A stretch of DNA of 39,846 bases from Candidatus Trichofilum aggregatum (GCA_016716885.1 JADJUV010000061.1:1-39846); one strand, 5' to 3'; shown: positions 1-7,546, counted from the stretch's first letter. Notes: generated from the sequence alone by a model not told the origin. Translations and numbers: made by a program.

Positions 1-309
1 TATAATGGGGCTGTTGTATTTAGCTGGTTTGACAATGACAACGTATGTCTACAATTCATAGAATCCTTTGATGCGCTTCCAGACGATCAAAAAACCCACG
101 CAATAGTAAGATTTGCATTCGAGCGCTTTGAGAATATCTTTATGAATCCGGATTGGTGGGAACAATTACCACCAGAAACCCAGGACTGGATAATAAGAAG
201 AATGGATTCTTTTACACATCCTTACTACCAACCCTCTCTAACTAATTTGTGTGATGATGGAGTAAGGGCCGTATCATGGGTATTGACTTCTACAGATAAG
301 AAACTTTAG
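1..309 (+). CDS. 3' end of an unrecognised protein gene (partial)
   Basis: Frame 1 is open from the window edge to a TAG stop and gives the last 102 residues of a protein. The fragment is rich in Phe, Trp, Asp and Asn (for example SWFDNDNVC, NPDWWEQLPPETQDW). I see no membrane segment and recognise no family. It is clearly more AT-rich than the rest of the window and contains no GCGGCCGC site, so it may have a different history from its neighbours. A strong terminator follows 43 bases after the stop, which supports a real gene end. Confidence 0.6.
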   Translation, partial: YNGAVVFSWFDNDNVCLQFIESFDALPDDQKTHAIVRFAFERFENIFMNPDWWEQLPPETQDWIIRRMDSFTHPYYQPSLTNLCDDGVRAVSWVLTSTDKKL

Positions 310-351
310 ATTTTCTTTATGCTCGTTTCTTATCAGCTAATCCCAATTATG

Positions 352-384
352 AAAAAAGACCTGGCTCAGTGCCAGGTCTTTTTG
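352..384 (+). terminator. Rho-independent terminator
   Basis: AAAGACCTGGC, a short CAGT loop, then GCCAGGTCTTTTT: a near-perfect GC-rich stem followed by a T tract. It sits just after the partial gene ending at 309. With its 5' A tract it may also stop transcripts coming from the minus-strand operon. Confidence 0.88.
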
Positions 385-414
385 CATACGTAGGATTACG
401 CTAATCTCGATTAT

Positions 415-534
415 TCAAAATGGCTGTGAATCCGCACCACAAACGGGACATTTCTCCAGGATGGGGTTCGTTTCCTTGCCACACTTCCAACACGTTTCCT
501 CTTTGGCGATACGGTAGAGAATGAACTGACTCAT
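415..534 (-). CDS. 39-residue zinc-ribbon microprotein
   Basis: This short frame starts with ATG at 534 and encodes MSQFILYRIAKEE followed by CWKCGKE and CPVCGAD, i.e. two CxxC knuckles about 13 residues apart, the layout of a small zinc ribbon. A good ribosome site, AAGGAG, lies about 10 bases upstream. Its ATG overlaps the stop of the preceding gene (ATGA), so translation is probably coupled. Small zinc ribbons often bind nucleic acid or act as adaptor domains; the actual role here is unknown. It is the last gene of the minus-strand run that begins at 2306. Confidence 0.72.
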   Translation of the reverse strand: MSQFILYRIAKEETCWKCGKETNPILEKCPVCGADSQPF

Positions 535-731
535 GGGGTAATTACTCCTTCTTGCTTCAGACCGGCTGAAGGGACAGGGAAAAAGAAAACAGAATCCTTA
601 TGGTTGGCACACACATCAGCCTGGATAGGCAGGGGCGGAAACTGGGTGGAGGTCTTGAGCCAACCCGCAAACAGGGCGGGCTCAGGGCAATAACGGCATG
701 GGGTGGTGGGGATGTCATCCTCTTCGTTCAT
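531..731 (-). CDS. 66-residue hypothetical protein with CxxC motif
   Basis: I chose the internal ATG at 731 (MNEEDDIPTTPCRYCPEPALF). The longer upstream extension reads through GCGGCCGC repeats and looks like translated non-coding DNA. The peptide has one CRYC knuckle and a further Cys (DVCANHKD), which could form a zinc site. Its TGA overlaps the ATG of the zinc-ribbon gene, which is the best evidence that both are translated. The ribosome site at 731 is weak. No family recognised. Confidence 0.55.
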   Translation of the reverse strand: MNEEDDIPTTPCRYCPEPALFAGWLKTSTQFPPLPIQADVCANHKDSVFFFPVPSAGLKQEGVITP

Positions 732-778
732 TATAAACTCGGAAACGCGGCCGCGACCGGACGCGGCCGCGCTATGAA

Positions 779-979
779 TTAGTTGGCGGCGACAGCCTGG
801 CCACGACGGGCACGGGCAGCGGGTTGGCTCTTGGCCTGGGGCTTGTGGGTGGCCCACCAGGTACGCAGACCGGCGCGGCTGATGGGGCTTTTGCCTGCGT
901 GGGCACGGCGCCAGGCATCAAAGGCAGTGCGCTCCTCGGCGGTCTCGGCCAGCTTACCGTTCAGGTAGCGGCATCTCAA
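779..979 (-). CDS. Small basic hypothetical protein, start uncertain
   Basis: The C-terminal part looks like a real folded protein: AFDAWRRAHAGKSPISRAG, then LRTWWATHKPQ, followed by a basic Ala/Arg tail. The upstream part of the frame overlaps the proline-rich tail of the preceding gene. A TTG at 979 gives 66 residues and a 26-base overlap, but no clear ribosome site supports it. An alternative is that this segment was fused to the preceding frame and is split by an indel near 955. Family not recognised. Confidence 0.42.
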   Translation of the reverse strand: MRCRYLNGKLAETAEERTAFDAWRRAHAGKSPISRAGLRTWWATHKPQAKSQPAARARRGQAVAAN

Positions 980-1427
980 AGAGGTTCGCCGGTGGGTGGG
1001 GGGACGCGGCGACAGGGGATGGGGCGAGGGGGACCGGGGGGGCATCGAGGACGCGGCTGAAGCGGACTTCTGGCCCCATCTGGGTATCCTTGCCATCACG
1101 GGTGAGCATCAGGAAGGGCGGGCAGGGGCGGTAAATGCCCATCTCTTCGGCTTCGGGCCGGTCGGGGTTGCCCCGTTGGGCGGTGGGGGGCACGTTGGTG
1201 TCTATGAAGGCGGGGAGCTGGGCGAACTCTTCCTGGTAGACGCGGCAGACCTTGAGCTTGAGCCGGTCGGTGGCAGGGTAAAGGATGATGAAGGCGTCGC
1301 CTTTCTTGGTGCGGCCGTAGGCGTAGCCACCGACACGGTGAATCTTTTCGCCATTGATGAGCAGGTCAACCAGGCGACTCAGGCGGGATAGTTCGGCCTG
1401 TAGGGATTGGATGGTGGGGGTGGTCAT
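954..1427 (-). CDS. 157-residue hypothetical protein, accessory operon
   Basis: ATG at 1427 has an AGGAG ribosome site 8 bases upstream, so I reject the longer low-complexity extension. Residues 1-25 look like an amphipathic or coiled helix (TIQSLQAELSRLSRLVDLL). Residues 25-115 form a compact mixed domain with GGYAYGRTKKGDAFIILYP and GIYRPCPPFLMLTRDGKD. The last 30 residues are a proline/alanine tail. I do not recognise the fold. It lies between the SWIM-finger gene and the small basic gene on the same strand. Confidence 0.62.
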   Translation of the reverse strand: MTTPTIQSLQAELSRLSRLVDLLINGEKIHRVGGYAYGRTKKGDAFIILYPATDRLKLKVCRVYQEEFAQLPAFIDTNVPPTAQRGNPDRPEAEEMGIYRPCPPFLMLTRDGKDTQMGPEVRFSRVLDAPPVPLAPSPVAASPHPPANLFEMPLPER

Positions 1428-1482
1428 GGGGATTCTCCTGTAAGAATGTTTAACCGCAGAACGCTGATAGCGCAGAGAAAGA

Positions 1483-2306
1483 TTAGAAGCGGGGGCCTTT
1501 GTCGCTGTACGCGGCCGCGACTTTATCGGGGCGGATGGTGGGGGCGGCGTTGGCCATGGACTTGAGGACGTAGGCCTGTGCGCCCAGGGCTGAGTTGCAG
1601 TATTGCTGGAACCGGCGCTGGCCAGCATTGGCCCAGGCGGTGGAGCGTTGGCGGTAATAGGCCCTGTCATTGTCCCATTTGCGCTCGGAGCAAGCAGTCA
1701 GGTCATAGCATTGCTCGCCGTTGTCGTCGAGACGTTCGCCTAGCTCAAAGGTGCGGCCGCAAAACCGGCAATTCGTGCGGACCGGCTGGCGGCTGATGCG
1801 GGCCAGGGCGTCCATGATGTCGGCGATAGCACGCGCCAGGCTTTCGATGGCTCGCTGAGCCTGGTCAGCCCAGATGTGCTTGCAGTAGGGATGGTCGTTG
1901 TGTTGGGCCAGCTTGCGTTGGTAGGCTTCGCAGGTGCAGGTGGTGATACGGGTTTGGGGGTTGACGGGGCGCATGTTGGCGTCGTATTCCCAGTTGGTGA
2001 AGTCGGTGACGTATTCCCAGGCTACCTGGTAATCTTCCCCTTTGGGGTTACGGATGGTAGAGCGGTGAAAACCGTTGGGGAGATAGTTGAGGGAAACGCG
2101 GCGCGGCCACCACTTCAGCCCCGCCAGGCGACGGCGGCCAGGTGGGGGTTCTTCTCGGCGGTGCGGTGGGCCAGGCAGTAAGCGGGGTGGCTGTCGAGAG
2201 GGACTTTGGCCTGAAGACGGCCATTCCAGAATTCGTATTGCTGGGCGGTGGGGTTGAGGCGGATGGTGTAGGGATGGTTGACAGCGGGGGAAGGTTGATC
2301 TAACAT
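1483..2306 (-). CDS. SWIM zinc-finger protein, one-base frameshift
   Basis: ATG at 2306 follows AAAGGAG. The first frame gives 63 residues (MLDQPSPAVNHPYTIRLNP to AAVAWRG) and stops at 2115. Reading on in the next frame continues without a stop: LKWWPRRVSLNYLPNGFHRS, then the SWIM signature CTCEAY...YCKH (CxCxnCxH) near residue 125, then a second Cys4-like knuckle (CRFCGRTFELGER...CYDLTAC). Adding one G to the run corresponding to CCCC at 2119-2122 restores about 274 residues. SWIM fingers bind DNA or proteins. It is the first gene of a minus-strand run under an operator-rich promoter. The break may be a sequencing indel or a true frameshift. Confidence 0.7.
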
Positions 2307-2396
2307 AATATCATTCTCCTTTGTGAGATACGGAACCCCCTAGCGCGAAGTTTTCCAGACCGTTGCGCGGGGGTTTTGCGTTTCAAATACAGGAGT

Positions 2397-2425
2397 ATAT
2401 TAGCACTTGTGCTAATATATGTCAA
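2397..2425 (-). promoter_or_regulatory. Sigma70-type promoter of the SWIM-finger operon
   Basis: On the minus strand TTGACA (2425-2420) and TAATAT (2402-2397) are separated by exactly 17 bases. A perfect inverted repeat, TATTAGCAC-N2-GTGCTAATA, fills the spacer and covers the -10, so a bound repressor would block polymerase. Transcription would start near 2390, about 85 bases before the ATG at 2306. Confidence 0.82.
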
Positions 2426-2491
2426 CAATTTAGCAAATATAATAGCACATTCGCTAAATTGATATTGACAAGTGTTGAGTGGTCGTGCTAA
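2398..2491. promoter_or_regulatory. Operator cluster, TTAGCAC/GTGCTAA half-sites
   Basis: About six half-sites lie between the divergent genes: TTAGCAC at 2400, GTGCTAA at 2409, TTAGCAA near 2430, ATAGCAC near 2440, CGCTAAA near 2452 and GTGCTAA at 2485. The first two form a perfect palindrome over the minus promoter. AATTTAGC (2427-2434) and GCTAAATT (2453-2460) form a wider one, and the last overlaps the -10 of the plus promoter. The adjacent HTH protein is the obvious candidate ligand, which is an inference. Confidence 0.75.
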
Positions 2492-2494
2492 GAT
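2465..2494 (+). promoter_or_regulatory. Promoter of the HTH regulator gene
   Basis: TTGACA (2465-2470), 18 bases, then TAAGAT (2489-2494). A GTGCTAA half-site at 2485-2491 overlaps the -10, suggesting autoregulation by the encoded HTH protein. Confidence 0.65.
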
Positions 2495-2532
2495 TCTGGC
2501 AACTTTTAGCCAAAGGGAGTGTGAGGGTAACG

Positions 2533-2817
2533 ATGGCTCAAATCGAAGTACGTTTCAGCAATCTCTTGGCACAGCTTGAACTCAAAACGGGATATCGGCC
2601 TTCCCAACGGGAAGTGGCCGAAAGTATCGGCGTAGCAGAATCCACCTTGTCACGATTCGCTCAAGGCAAGACTGGAAGATATGACGAGGACATTTTAATT
2701 AAGTTAGTTGATTACTTTAATGAGCGACTAGAGGATGGTTGCACATTGTCTGACCTGCTAGCATACCCCCCCGTTCGACGCCAAGAGATCGCGATGGTCG
2801 CATACGCGGCCGCGTAA
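2533..2817 (+). CDS. XRE/Cro-type HTH transcriptional regulator
   Basis: The 94-residue protein carries a helix-turn-helix of the Cro/C1 type (YRPSQREVAESIGVAESTLS, then RFAQGKTGRYDEDILIKL) filling residues 20-70, followed by a short tail. I use the ATG at 2533, with GAGGG about 8 bases upstream, rather than an upstream GTG that would add 18 unlikely residues. It is transcribed away from the SWIM-finger operon, and the region between is full of TTAGCAC/GTGCTAA half-sites. The simplest reading is a repressor controlling itself and the minus-strand operon. The last residues, AYAAA, are encoded by a GCGGCCGC copy. Confidence 0.85.
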   Translation: MAQIEVRFSNLLAQLELKTGYRPSQREVAESIGVAESTLSRFAQGKTGRYDEDILIKLVDYFNERLEDGCTLSDLLAYPPVRRQEIAMVAYAAA

Positions 2818-2820
2818 AAT

Positions 2821-2851
2821 AAAAAGACCAGGTGTTCAGACCTGGCCTTTC
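2821..2851 (+). terminator. Rho-independent terminator after the HTH gene
   Basis: The stem CCAGGT (2828-2833) pairs with ACCTGG (2840-2845), flanked by an A tract upstream and CCTTTCTT downstream. It lies directly after the HTH stop codon and may work in both directions, also ending the broken lipoprotein transcript. Confidence 0.72.
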
Positions 2852-2963
2852 TTCGGTTCGAGCGTTTAAGCCCTCGCCTTTATGCACCCCAGCCCTTCCT
2901 GGCCTCAGAAACCCGAAGGGTAGGGGAGTTGTGACCGGCCTAAGCCGGGTAGAACCTTTAAAA

Positions 2964-3676
2964 CTATTGCAACGCAAAGAAAATGCCGTTGGTTGCCGTG
3001 CCTAGTAAGAGCATAGGCGTAAGGGATCGTTAATGCCAACTGGCATGGCGAACCACCCATCAGCTTTCCCGCCGGAAAGTAATTGAAAGTCAAAATCTGG
3101 CTCTAGACAGCATGGGGAATACGTGAAGGTATCGAAGTATTCAATGATGCTTCCGCTCGTGACGATGGATGCACCATTTTTGCTGATTTCCAGTACCCCT
3201 TGATCTGCTCCGGTGTAATTGACCTCAACGTGCATCAGTACGAATTCAAAACCTGCTGGCGGCGGGTCATTAAAGCGATTGGCCGCTTGAATCCGTTGCA
3301 AGGCTATATCCCCTCTGATTGATTCCAATATTGTGAAGGTGAACTCAATTACTCCATCCTTTACAAGTGCGGCTGATTGCCCTAAAGGATAAGGTAAGTT
3401 GCTTGTCCCAAGTCGAGCCACAGGTGTTGCAGTAGCGGTCGGGTGGGCGTTCTGGTTGGGTGTTACCTGAACGATCTTCGTTACCTCAATCTCAACTATG
3501 CGTGTTACCTCTACTTCAACGGTTTCAACAACTTGTCGAGTGACTTCCCACTTCAACAGTTACAGGCAACTCGGCAATGACCGTCTCTCTAACAGTTACG
3601 ATTTCTGGTTCTGCAGTGCAGGCGGCAATCAAGATGATGACTAAAAGGAAATGAGGGGTATGGTTTAACTTTTCAT
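2964..3676 (-). pseudogene. DUF4352-like lipoprotein, three frame breaks
   Basis: ATG at 3676 has AAAGGA 8 bases upstream. Three one-base corrections give one sensible protein: a missing A in the AAAA run (3670-3673), an extra G in the run at 3547-3549, and a missing base near 3014-3019. The repaired product begins MKKLN, has a hydrophobic stretch ending in a lipobox (LIAAC), a VTVEVEVTRxV-type repetitive linker, a Pro/Thr stretch, then a beta-rich domain with FVLMHVEVNYTG, and ends in GIFFALQ. Such C-terminal sequences are typical of DUF4352-like domains in Chloroflexota lipoproteins. Three breaks in 700 bases make a decayed gene plausible, but sequencing error is not excluded. Confidence 0.65.
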
Positions 3677-3896
3677 AATTGTGTCCTTTAAACTTTAGCA
3701 ACTCGGCCGCGAAAGCGACCTAAGTGTTAACTTTAACAGTACCCACGTATCGGTTATTCGCGGCCCGGGCTTCATGCCCCGTCGCTTTAACAAGTCCCTG
3801 TTCCCGGTAGCAACTTATCCCCAATTGTTCTAATCCACCGGGTGGGGCAACAGATAATTTATAAATGCTGTAGCAAATTGAAGTCGTCGAAGATTT
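3677..3896. other. Gap between lipoprotein and tRNA terminator
   Basis: No complete gene recognised. On the minus strand a frame without a start stays open from about 3950 to a TAG at 3720-3722; its tail reads KATGHEARAANNRYVGTVKV. Together with inverted GC-rich segments such as GGGGCATGAAGCCC (around 3768-3781) this could be a remnant of a mobile element or a structured RNA. The ribosome site of the broken lipoprotein lies at its left edge. Confidence 0.3.
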
Positions 3897-3950
3897 AAAA
3901 AGAGGGTGACTACGGCCCCAGTCCCGGCCAGGATGTCGAGGCCGCAGTCA
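3897..3950 (-). terminator. Terminator downstream of tRNA-Ser
   Basis: On the minus strand TGACTGCGGCC pairs with GGCCGTAGTCA across a 22-base loop that can itself pair partly, followed by CCCTCTTTTT. It lies about 50 bases after the tRNA 3' end on the same strand. Confidence 0.6.
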
Positions 3951-4003
3951 TGTTCCCTAGCACATTAAGAACTGAATACAAAAACAGGCTTAAAGGCTAA
4001 AGG

Positions 4004-4089
4004 CGGAGAGGGTGGGATTCGAACCCACGATCGGTTTCCCGAAACGCGATTTCCAGTCGCGCGCACTAGACCAGCTATGCGACCTCTCC
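4004..4089 (-). tRNA. tRNA-Ser (anticodon GGA)
   Basis: The reverse complement folds as a class II tRNA: acceptor GGAGAGG pairs with CCTCTCC, discriminator G. The anticodon stem CGCGA/TCGCG carries loop CTGGAAA, giving anticodon GGA. There is a long variable arm around TTTCGGGAAACC, and a T arm with GTGGGTTCGAATCCCAC. The 3' CCA is not fully encoded (CCT follows). It reads UCC/UCU serine codons. Confidence 0.96.
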
Positions 4090-4104
4090 TCAAAGCAAGG
4101 TGGA

Positions 4105-4132
4105 ATTATAACAAGGCTACGATAACAGTCAA
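4105..4132 (-). promoter_or_regulatory. Promoter of tRNA-Ser
   Basis: On the minus strand TTGACT (4132-4127), 16 bases, TATAAT (4110-4105). The start would fall about 8-10 bases before the mature 5' end at 4089. Confidence 0.78.
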
Positions 4133-4134
4133 CA

Positions 4135-4162
4135 TTGACGTTTAAGGAGAAATGGGTATACT
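4135..4162 (+). promoter_or_regulatory. Promoter of the L25 gene
   Basis: TTGACG (4135-4140), 16 bases, TATACT (4157-4162). The leader then holds a small hairpin (GGCTTAC paired with GTAAGCC, about 4169-4189) before the ribosome site. It is nearly back to back with the tRNA promoter on the other strand. Confidence 0.65.
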
Positions 4163-4243
4163 TCTCCGGCTTACACACCCGGTAAGCCATGTTTTACAGA
4201 AATCTCCCCCACACTTGCTGGGATCCATTTGAGGGAAATAACC

Positions 4244-4888
4244 ATGAGTGAGCGTTTGATGATTGCGGCCGCGCCGCGCACTTTGATTGGCAAACAAGTT
4301 CGACAATTACGCCGTGACGGGTACATCCCGGCGGTTATCTACGGCCAGGGCGAACCAGAACACATCCAACTGGAAAACCTGCCCTTACGCCGGGTGCTCC
4401 GTCACGCCAGTACCACCCACCTGATCAACCTTGATGTGAACGGCAAAATTCGTACTGTCTTAGCCCGCGAAATTCAAGCCCATGTCACTCGTGGCGATCT
4501 GGTTCATGTAGACTTTTATGAAGTCAACATGTTAGAGACGATTACCTCTACCGCTGAACTGGTCATGACAGGTAAATCTGCCCCCGCAACCCGTGGTGGC
4601 GGTACCGATGTGTTGATTCTGCACAATGTGGACATCGAATGTCTACCCGACAATCTGGTTTCTGAAATTGTCGTTGATATGAGCCGCATCAAACGAGCTG
4701 ATGATGTCCTCTATTTGAAGGATATCCCCGCTCCCGAAGGTGTCACTATCCTCACCGACCCGGAAATGCTGGTCGCCCGGTTTGAATATGAATTAACGGG
4801 TGCCGGAACAGACGAGGACGCGGAAGACCTGAGTTCCCCCGGAGCTGTCGAAGTCATTCGCAAGGGTAAAGAAGAAGACGAAGAGTAG
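4244..4888 (+). CDS. rplY: 50S ribosomal protein L25, CTC/TL5 type
   Basis: The 214-residue protein has the L25 N-terminal 5S-rRNA-binding domain (residues 1-95: RTLIGKQVRQLRRDGYIPAV, then IYGQGEP) and the second beta domain of the CTC/TL5 form (about 100-190: DIECLPDNLVSEIVVDMS). It ends in an acidic tail (KGKEEDEE). I use ATG 4244 with GAGGG 7 bases upstream. It binds 5S rRNA in the central protuberance of the large subunit. A GCGGCCGC copy codes for Ala-Ala-Ala at residues 7-9. It has its own promoter and terminator, so it is a single-gene unit. Confidence 0.95.
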   Translation: MSERLMIAAAPRTLIGKQVRQLRRDGYIPAVIYGQGEPEHIQLENLPLRRVLRHASTTHLINLDVNGKIRTVLAREIQAHVTRGDLVHVDFYEVNMLETITSTAELVMTGKSAPATRGGGTDVLILHNVDIECLPDNLVSEIVVDMSRIKRADDVLYLKDIPAPEGVTILTDPEMLVARFEYELTGAGTDEDAEDLSSPGAVEVIRKGKEEDEE

Positions 4889-4920
4889 TTCTCCTCGCTT
4901 CGTTTATAACAACATTAGCC

Positions 4921-4953
4921 AAAAAGGCTGGAATCATCTTCCAGCCTTTTTAT
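4921..4953 (+). terminator. Rho-independent terminator after rplY
   Basis: AAAAAGGCTGGA, loop ATCATCT, TCCAGCCTTTTTA: an 11-base stem with a T tract, 32 bases after the L25 stop. Confidence 0.92.
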
Positions 4954-5417
4954 TTCCCCAGCCGATTGCTTACTCGCCAAAGGGTAATTGACTCCTTGTT
5001 CACCCTTTCCAATCCGGTAGACCAACTTTTTAAGGCACAAGGAATATACTGACAATGGGCATAATCTGACATTTTTGGTTCTACCGGTTTTATCGGAGCA
5101 GAGCAGTGAGCATCCCCAGATGCAAACGGGTGGTCGAGAGAGGATGGATGCATCTCAGAGGTAGGCAATTACCTTATTTATTTTCCCTACACCAAGGAAT
5201 GGGAATAAAATAACGGCTCATTGGGAATTCAGGGGTAGACATCCTATGTAAGGGCAACCCTTGTGGTTGCCTTCGCCTGGGCAGGCAGAGGCCAGCCCCG
5301 ATTACCCCGCGAAATCCCAAAGACTCAAAATACCTACACGAATGGTTTAATGGCTAGAGATTGAACCAATCAACCTGCATCGCGTATCTAATCCGCGCCC
5401 CCAAGGATAATGACCGA
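4954..5417. other. Gap between rplY and glycosyltransferase gene
   Basis: No convincing gene. The only notable structure is a short inverted repeat, GGCAACC (5253-5259) and GGTTGCC (5265-5271), inside a word (agggcaacccttgtggttgc) of a kind that recurs between genes in some Chloroflexota and cyanobacteria (from memory). A 72-codon minus frame around 4950-5168 lacks a ribosome site and protein-like composition. Confidence 0.4.
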
Positions 5418-7460
5418 ATGTCTGACTGGTTACGATGGCTGATAGTAGGATGGATTTTGCTCGCGGCCGCGACCTTACGCCTCACGGGTCTGGCCTGGGA
5501 TGAATTCCTCCACTATCACCCGGATGAAAGGTTTATTACCTGGGTGGGTACAACGATTGAATGGCCCGAACAATGGTCCGCGGCCGCGTTTGATCCCCAG
5601 CGCTCCTCGTTTAACCCTTATTATTGGCCCGCCGAAACAACCACCTCTGGCGTCCTGGTTCCCCAGGCCGAACCGCGCCGCTTTGCCTACGGCCATTTCC
5701 CGCTTTACCTGGGGGTCGCGGCTACCCGGCTGGCCGAATGGGCGGCCCCGCGTCTGGCCCCCTTACTCCCGGCCGATTGGCTCTTTACCCAGGCGGTGCT
5801 CAACCAAAACGGCCAGATTGAGTTTGATCATATCGTCGCCGTGGGGCGTGTGATAACGGCTTTATTTGATGTGGGTACGGTCTGGTTGGTGTACCGCCTG
5901 GGTCAACGGCTGTACGGTGAAAGCGTGGGACTGCTCGCGGCCGCGTTCCTGGCCCTGAATGTCATGCACATCCAACTGGCCCATTTCTACACCGTTGATC
6001 CGTTTCTCACCTTTTTTTGTGTCGCCTGTCTCTATTTTTTACTCCTCAGTCAACCCGCAGACACGTCAAAACACACCCCTGCCCCAGCCAACGGAACCCG
6101 GCCCATCGGGCGTTCACTCGTCTATTTTGGCCTCGCGGCCGCGATGGCTGGTTTGGCTGTAGGGGCCAAATTCGCCGCTATCTTGTTGGTGCTACCCATT
6201 GCCCTGAGTTGCTGGTTGGACCGGTCGCGGCCGCGTTTCCAACGTCTTTTGCTCCTGCTCATGGCCGGGCTGGTGGGTTTCCTGGCCTTTTTTCTGACCA
6301 ACCCTTTTGCCGTGCTGGATCAAACCTGTGAAGCCATCACCCCTGCCGTAAGCCTGGGGTCAGTGCATATACCGGCGTTGAATTGGGGTTCTTGTTTCCT
6401 GGAAAATGTGGTGCGCCAGGGCGTTATGGCCAACGGGCAAAGCGATTTGGGGTTTACCCGTCAATATAGTGACACAACCCCGTATCTTTATTTCCTGGAG
6501 ATGCAACTGAAGTGGGGCATGGGGCCGTTGTTGGGCGCGGCCGCGTTCCTGGGCCTGGTTTACCTCAGCTTCCGGGGCCTAAAAACTATCCCCCTATTCT
6601 CTAAAAAACCGGCCTGGACCAGACTCGGTCAGGCTGAAATCATATTACTGGCCTGGGTTGTGCCTTTCCTACTCTCAACGGGTAACTTTTTTGTCAAGTT
6701 TATGCGTTACCTGCAACCGGTTACGCCCTTTTTGATGCTGTTTGCGGCCGCGATGGTATGGCAGGTGCGGCCCAAAGGGTTACGAAATGGGATCGCGGCC
6801 GCGGTTTTACTCAGCACCACCTTATACGCTCTCGCCTTCACCAACATTTATCAGGAACGTCATCCCTGGGCCGCGGCCTCAGCCTGGATTTACCAGAACA
6901 TCGAACCAGGAGCGAAACTTTATACCGAACAATGGGACGATCCCTTACCCACTAATCTGGACGACGAAACCCCCGCACAATTAGCCAGCCAATACCCCAC
7001 CCCGCTAGAGCTGACCTGGCTCACCTACCCCGATGCTCAAGACACCCAGGCACGCCTTGAGCAAAATTTAGCCCTGGTAGCCGAGGCCGATTATCTGGTC
7101 ATTTCTTCCCACCGGGTGTATGGAGTCATACCGCGCCAGCCAGAACGATTCCCCCTTTCCGGCCAATTCCATCAGTTACTCTTCAGCGGCGCTCTGGGTT
7201 ATGAGCCGGTTTATGTGGGCACAAGAATGCCCAACCTGGGCGGGTTTTATTTCAAGTGGGATACCTTTGCCTGGTCTGGCCTGACACCCCCCCCGCTGGT
7301 TCGTCAATACCTGAACGATCTACCCGGCTTAACCTTGGGCCGGGCCGATGAGAGTTTCACCGTGTACGATCAGCCTCTGCCCATCATTCTCGCCAATGTG
7401 CAACACCTTTCCCCCGCTGAACTTCTGGCCCATTTTGATTTAGGAACACAAAACAAATAA
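5418..7460 (+). CDS. GT39/GT-C family integral membrane glycosyltransferase
   Basis: The 680-residue protein has a first membrane helix (residues 5-22), then an extracytoplasmic acidic motif HYHPDERF near residue 35, the typical catalytic Asp/Glu position of GT-C enzymes. About ten more hydrophobic helices follow up to residue 480, and a soluble C-terminal domain of about 190 residues. Such proteins (PMT/ArnT-like) move a sugar from a polyprenyl-phosphate carrier to a protein or lipid on the outer face; the acceptor is unknown. I chose ATG 5418 with AAGGA 10 bases upstream. Eight GCGGCCGC copies fall in the gene, mostly as Ala3 in membrane helices (LLAAATLR, GAAAFLG, FAAAMVW). Confidence 0.85.
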   Translation: MSDWLRWLIVGWILLAAATLRLTGLAWDEFLHYHPDERFITWVGTTIEWPEQWSAAAFDPQRSSFNPYYWPAETTTSGVLVPQAEPRRFAYGHFPLYLGVAATRLAEWAAPRLAPLLPADWLFTQAVLNQNGQIEFDHIVAVGRVITALFDVGTVWLVYRLGQRLYGESVGLLAAAFLALNVMHIQLAHFYTVDPFLTFFCVACLYFLLLSQPADTSKHTPAPANGTRPIGRSLVYFGLAAAMAGLAVGAKFAAILLVLPIALSCWLDRSRPRFQRLLLLLMAGLVGFLAFFLTNPFAVLDQTCEAITPAVSLGSVHIPALNWGSCFLENVVRQGVMANGQSDLGFTRQYSDTTPYLYFLEMQLKWGMGPLLGAAAFLGLVYLSFRGLKTIPLFSKKPAWTRLGQAEIILLAWVVPFLLSTGNFFVKFMRYLQPVTPFLMLFAAAMVWQVRPKGLRNGIAAAVLLSTTLYALAFTNIYQERHPWAAASAWIYQNIEPGAKLYTEQWDDPLPTNLDDETPAQLASQYPTPLELTWLTYPDAQDTQARLEQNLALVAEADYLVISSHRVYGVIPRQPERFPLSGQFHQLLFSGALGYEPVYVGTRMPNLGGFYFKWDTFAWSGLTPPPLVRQYLNDLPGLTLGRADESFTVYDQPLPIILANVQHLSPAELLAHFDLGTQNK

Positions 7461-7490
7461 ATAGGCATCGCTGATCGTTGGGGGTATTGG

Positions 7491-7546
7491 TTCGTAGTGA
7501 CCGCTTTAGCGGGCTAGTACCAGCCCGCTAAAGCGGTCACTACGAA
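7491..7546. repeat. Perfect 25-bp inverted repeat, dispersed family
   Basis: Arms 7491-7515 and 7522-7546 are exact reverse complements around a 6-base spacer. The arm begins TTCGTAGTGACC and continues GCTTTAGCGGGCT. A diverged copy lies at 35531-35576 and a half copy near 35479-35506, so this is a repeated element. It could end transcription of the glycosyltransferase gene, although no T tract follows at once. Confidence 0.85.

Noticed and set aside
3690..3890. tmRNA, RNase P or TnpB omega-RNA
   Set aside because: I could not find the diagnostic conserved parts of any of these; kept only as an unexplained structured region.
4950..5168. A 72-codon minus-strand gene after rplY
   Set aside because: No ribosome site or family-like pattern, and it starts within low-complexity gap DNA.
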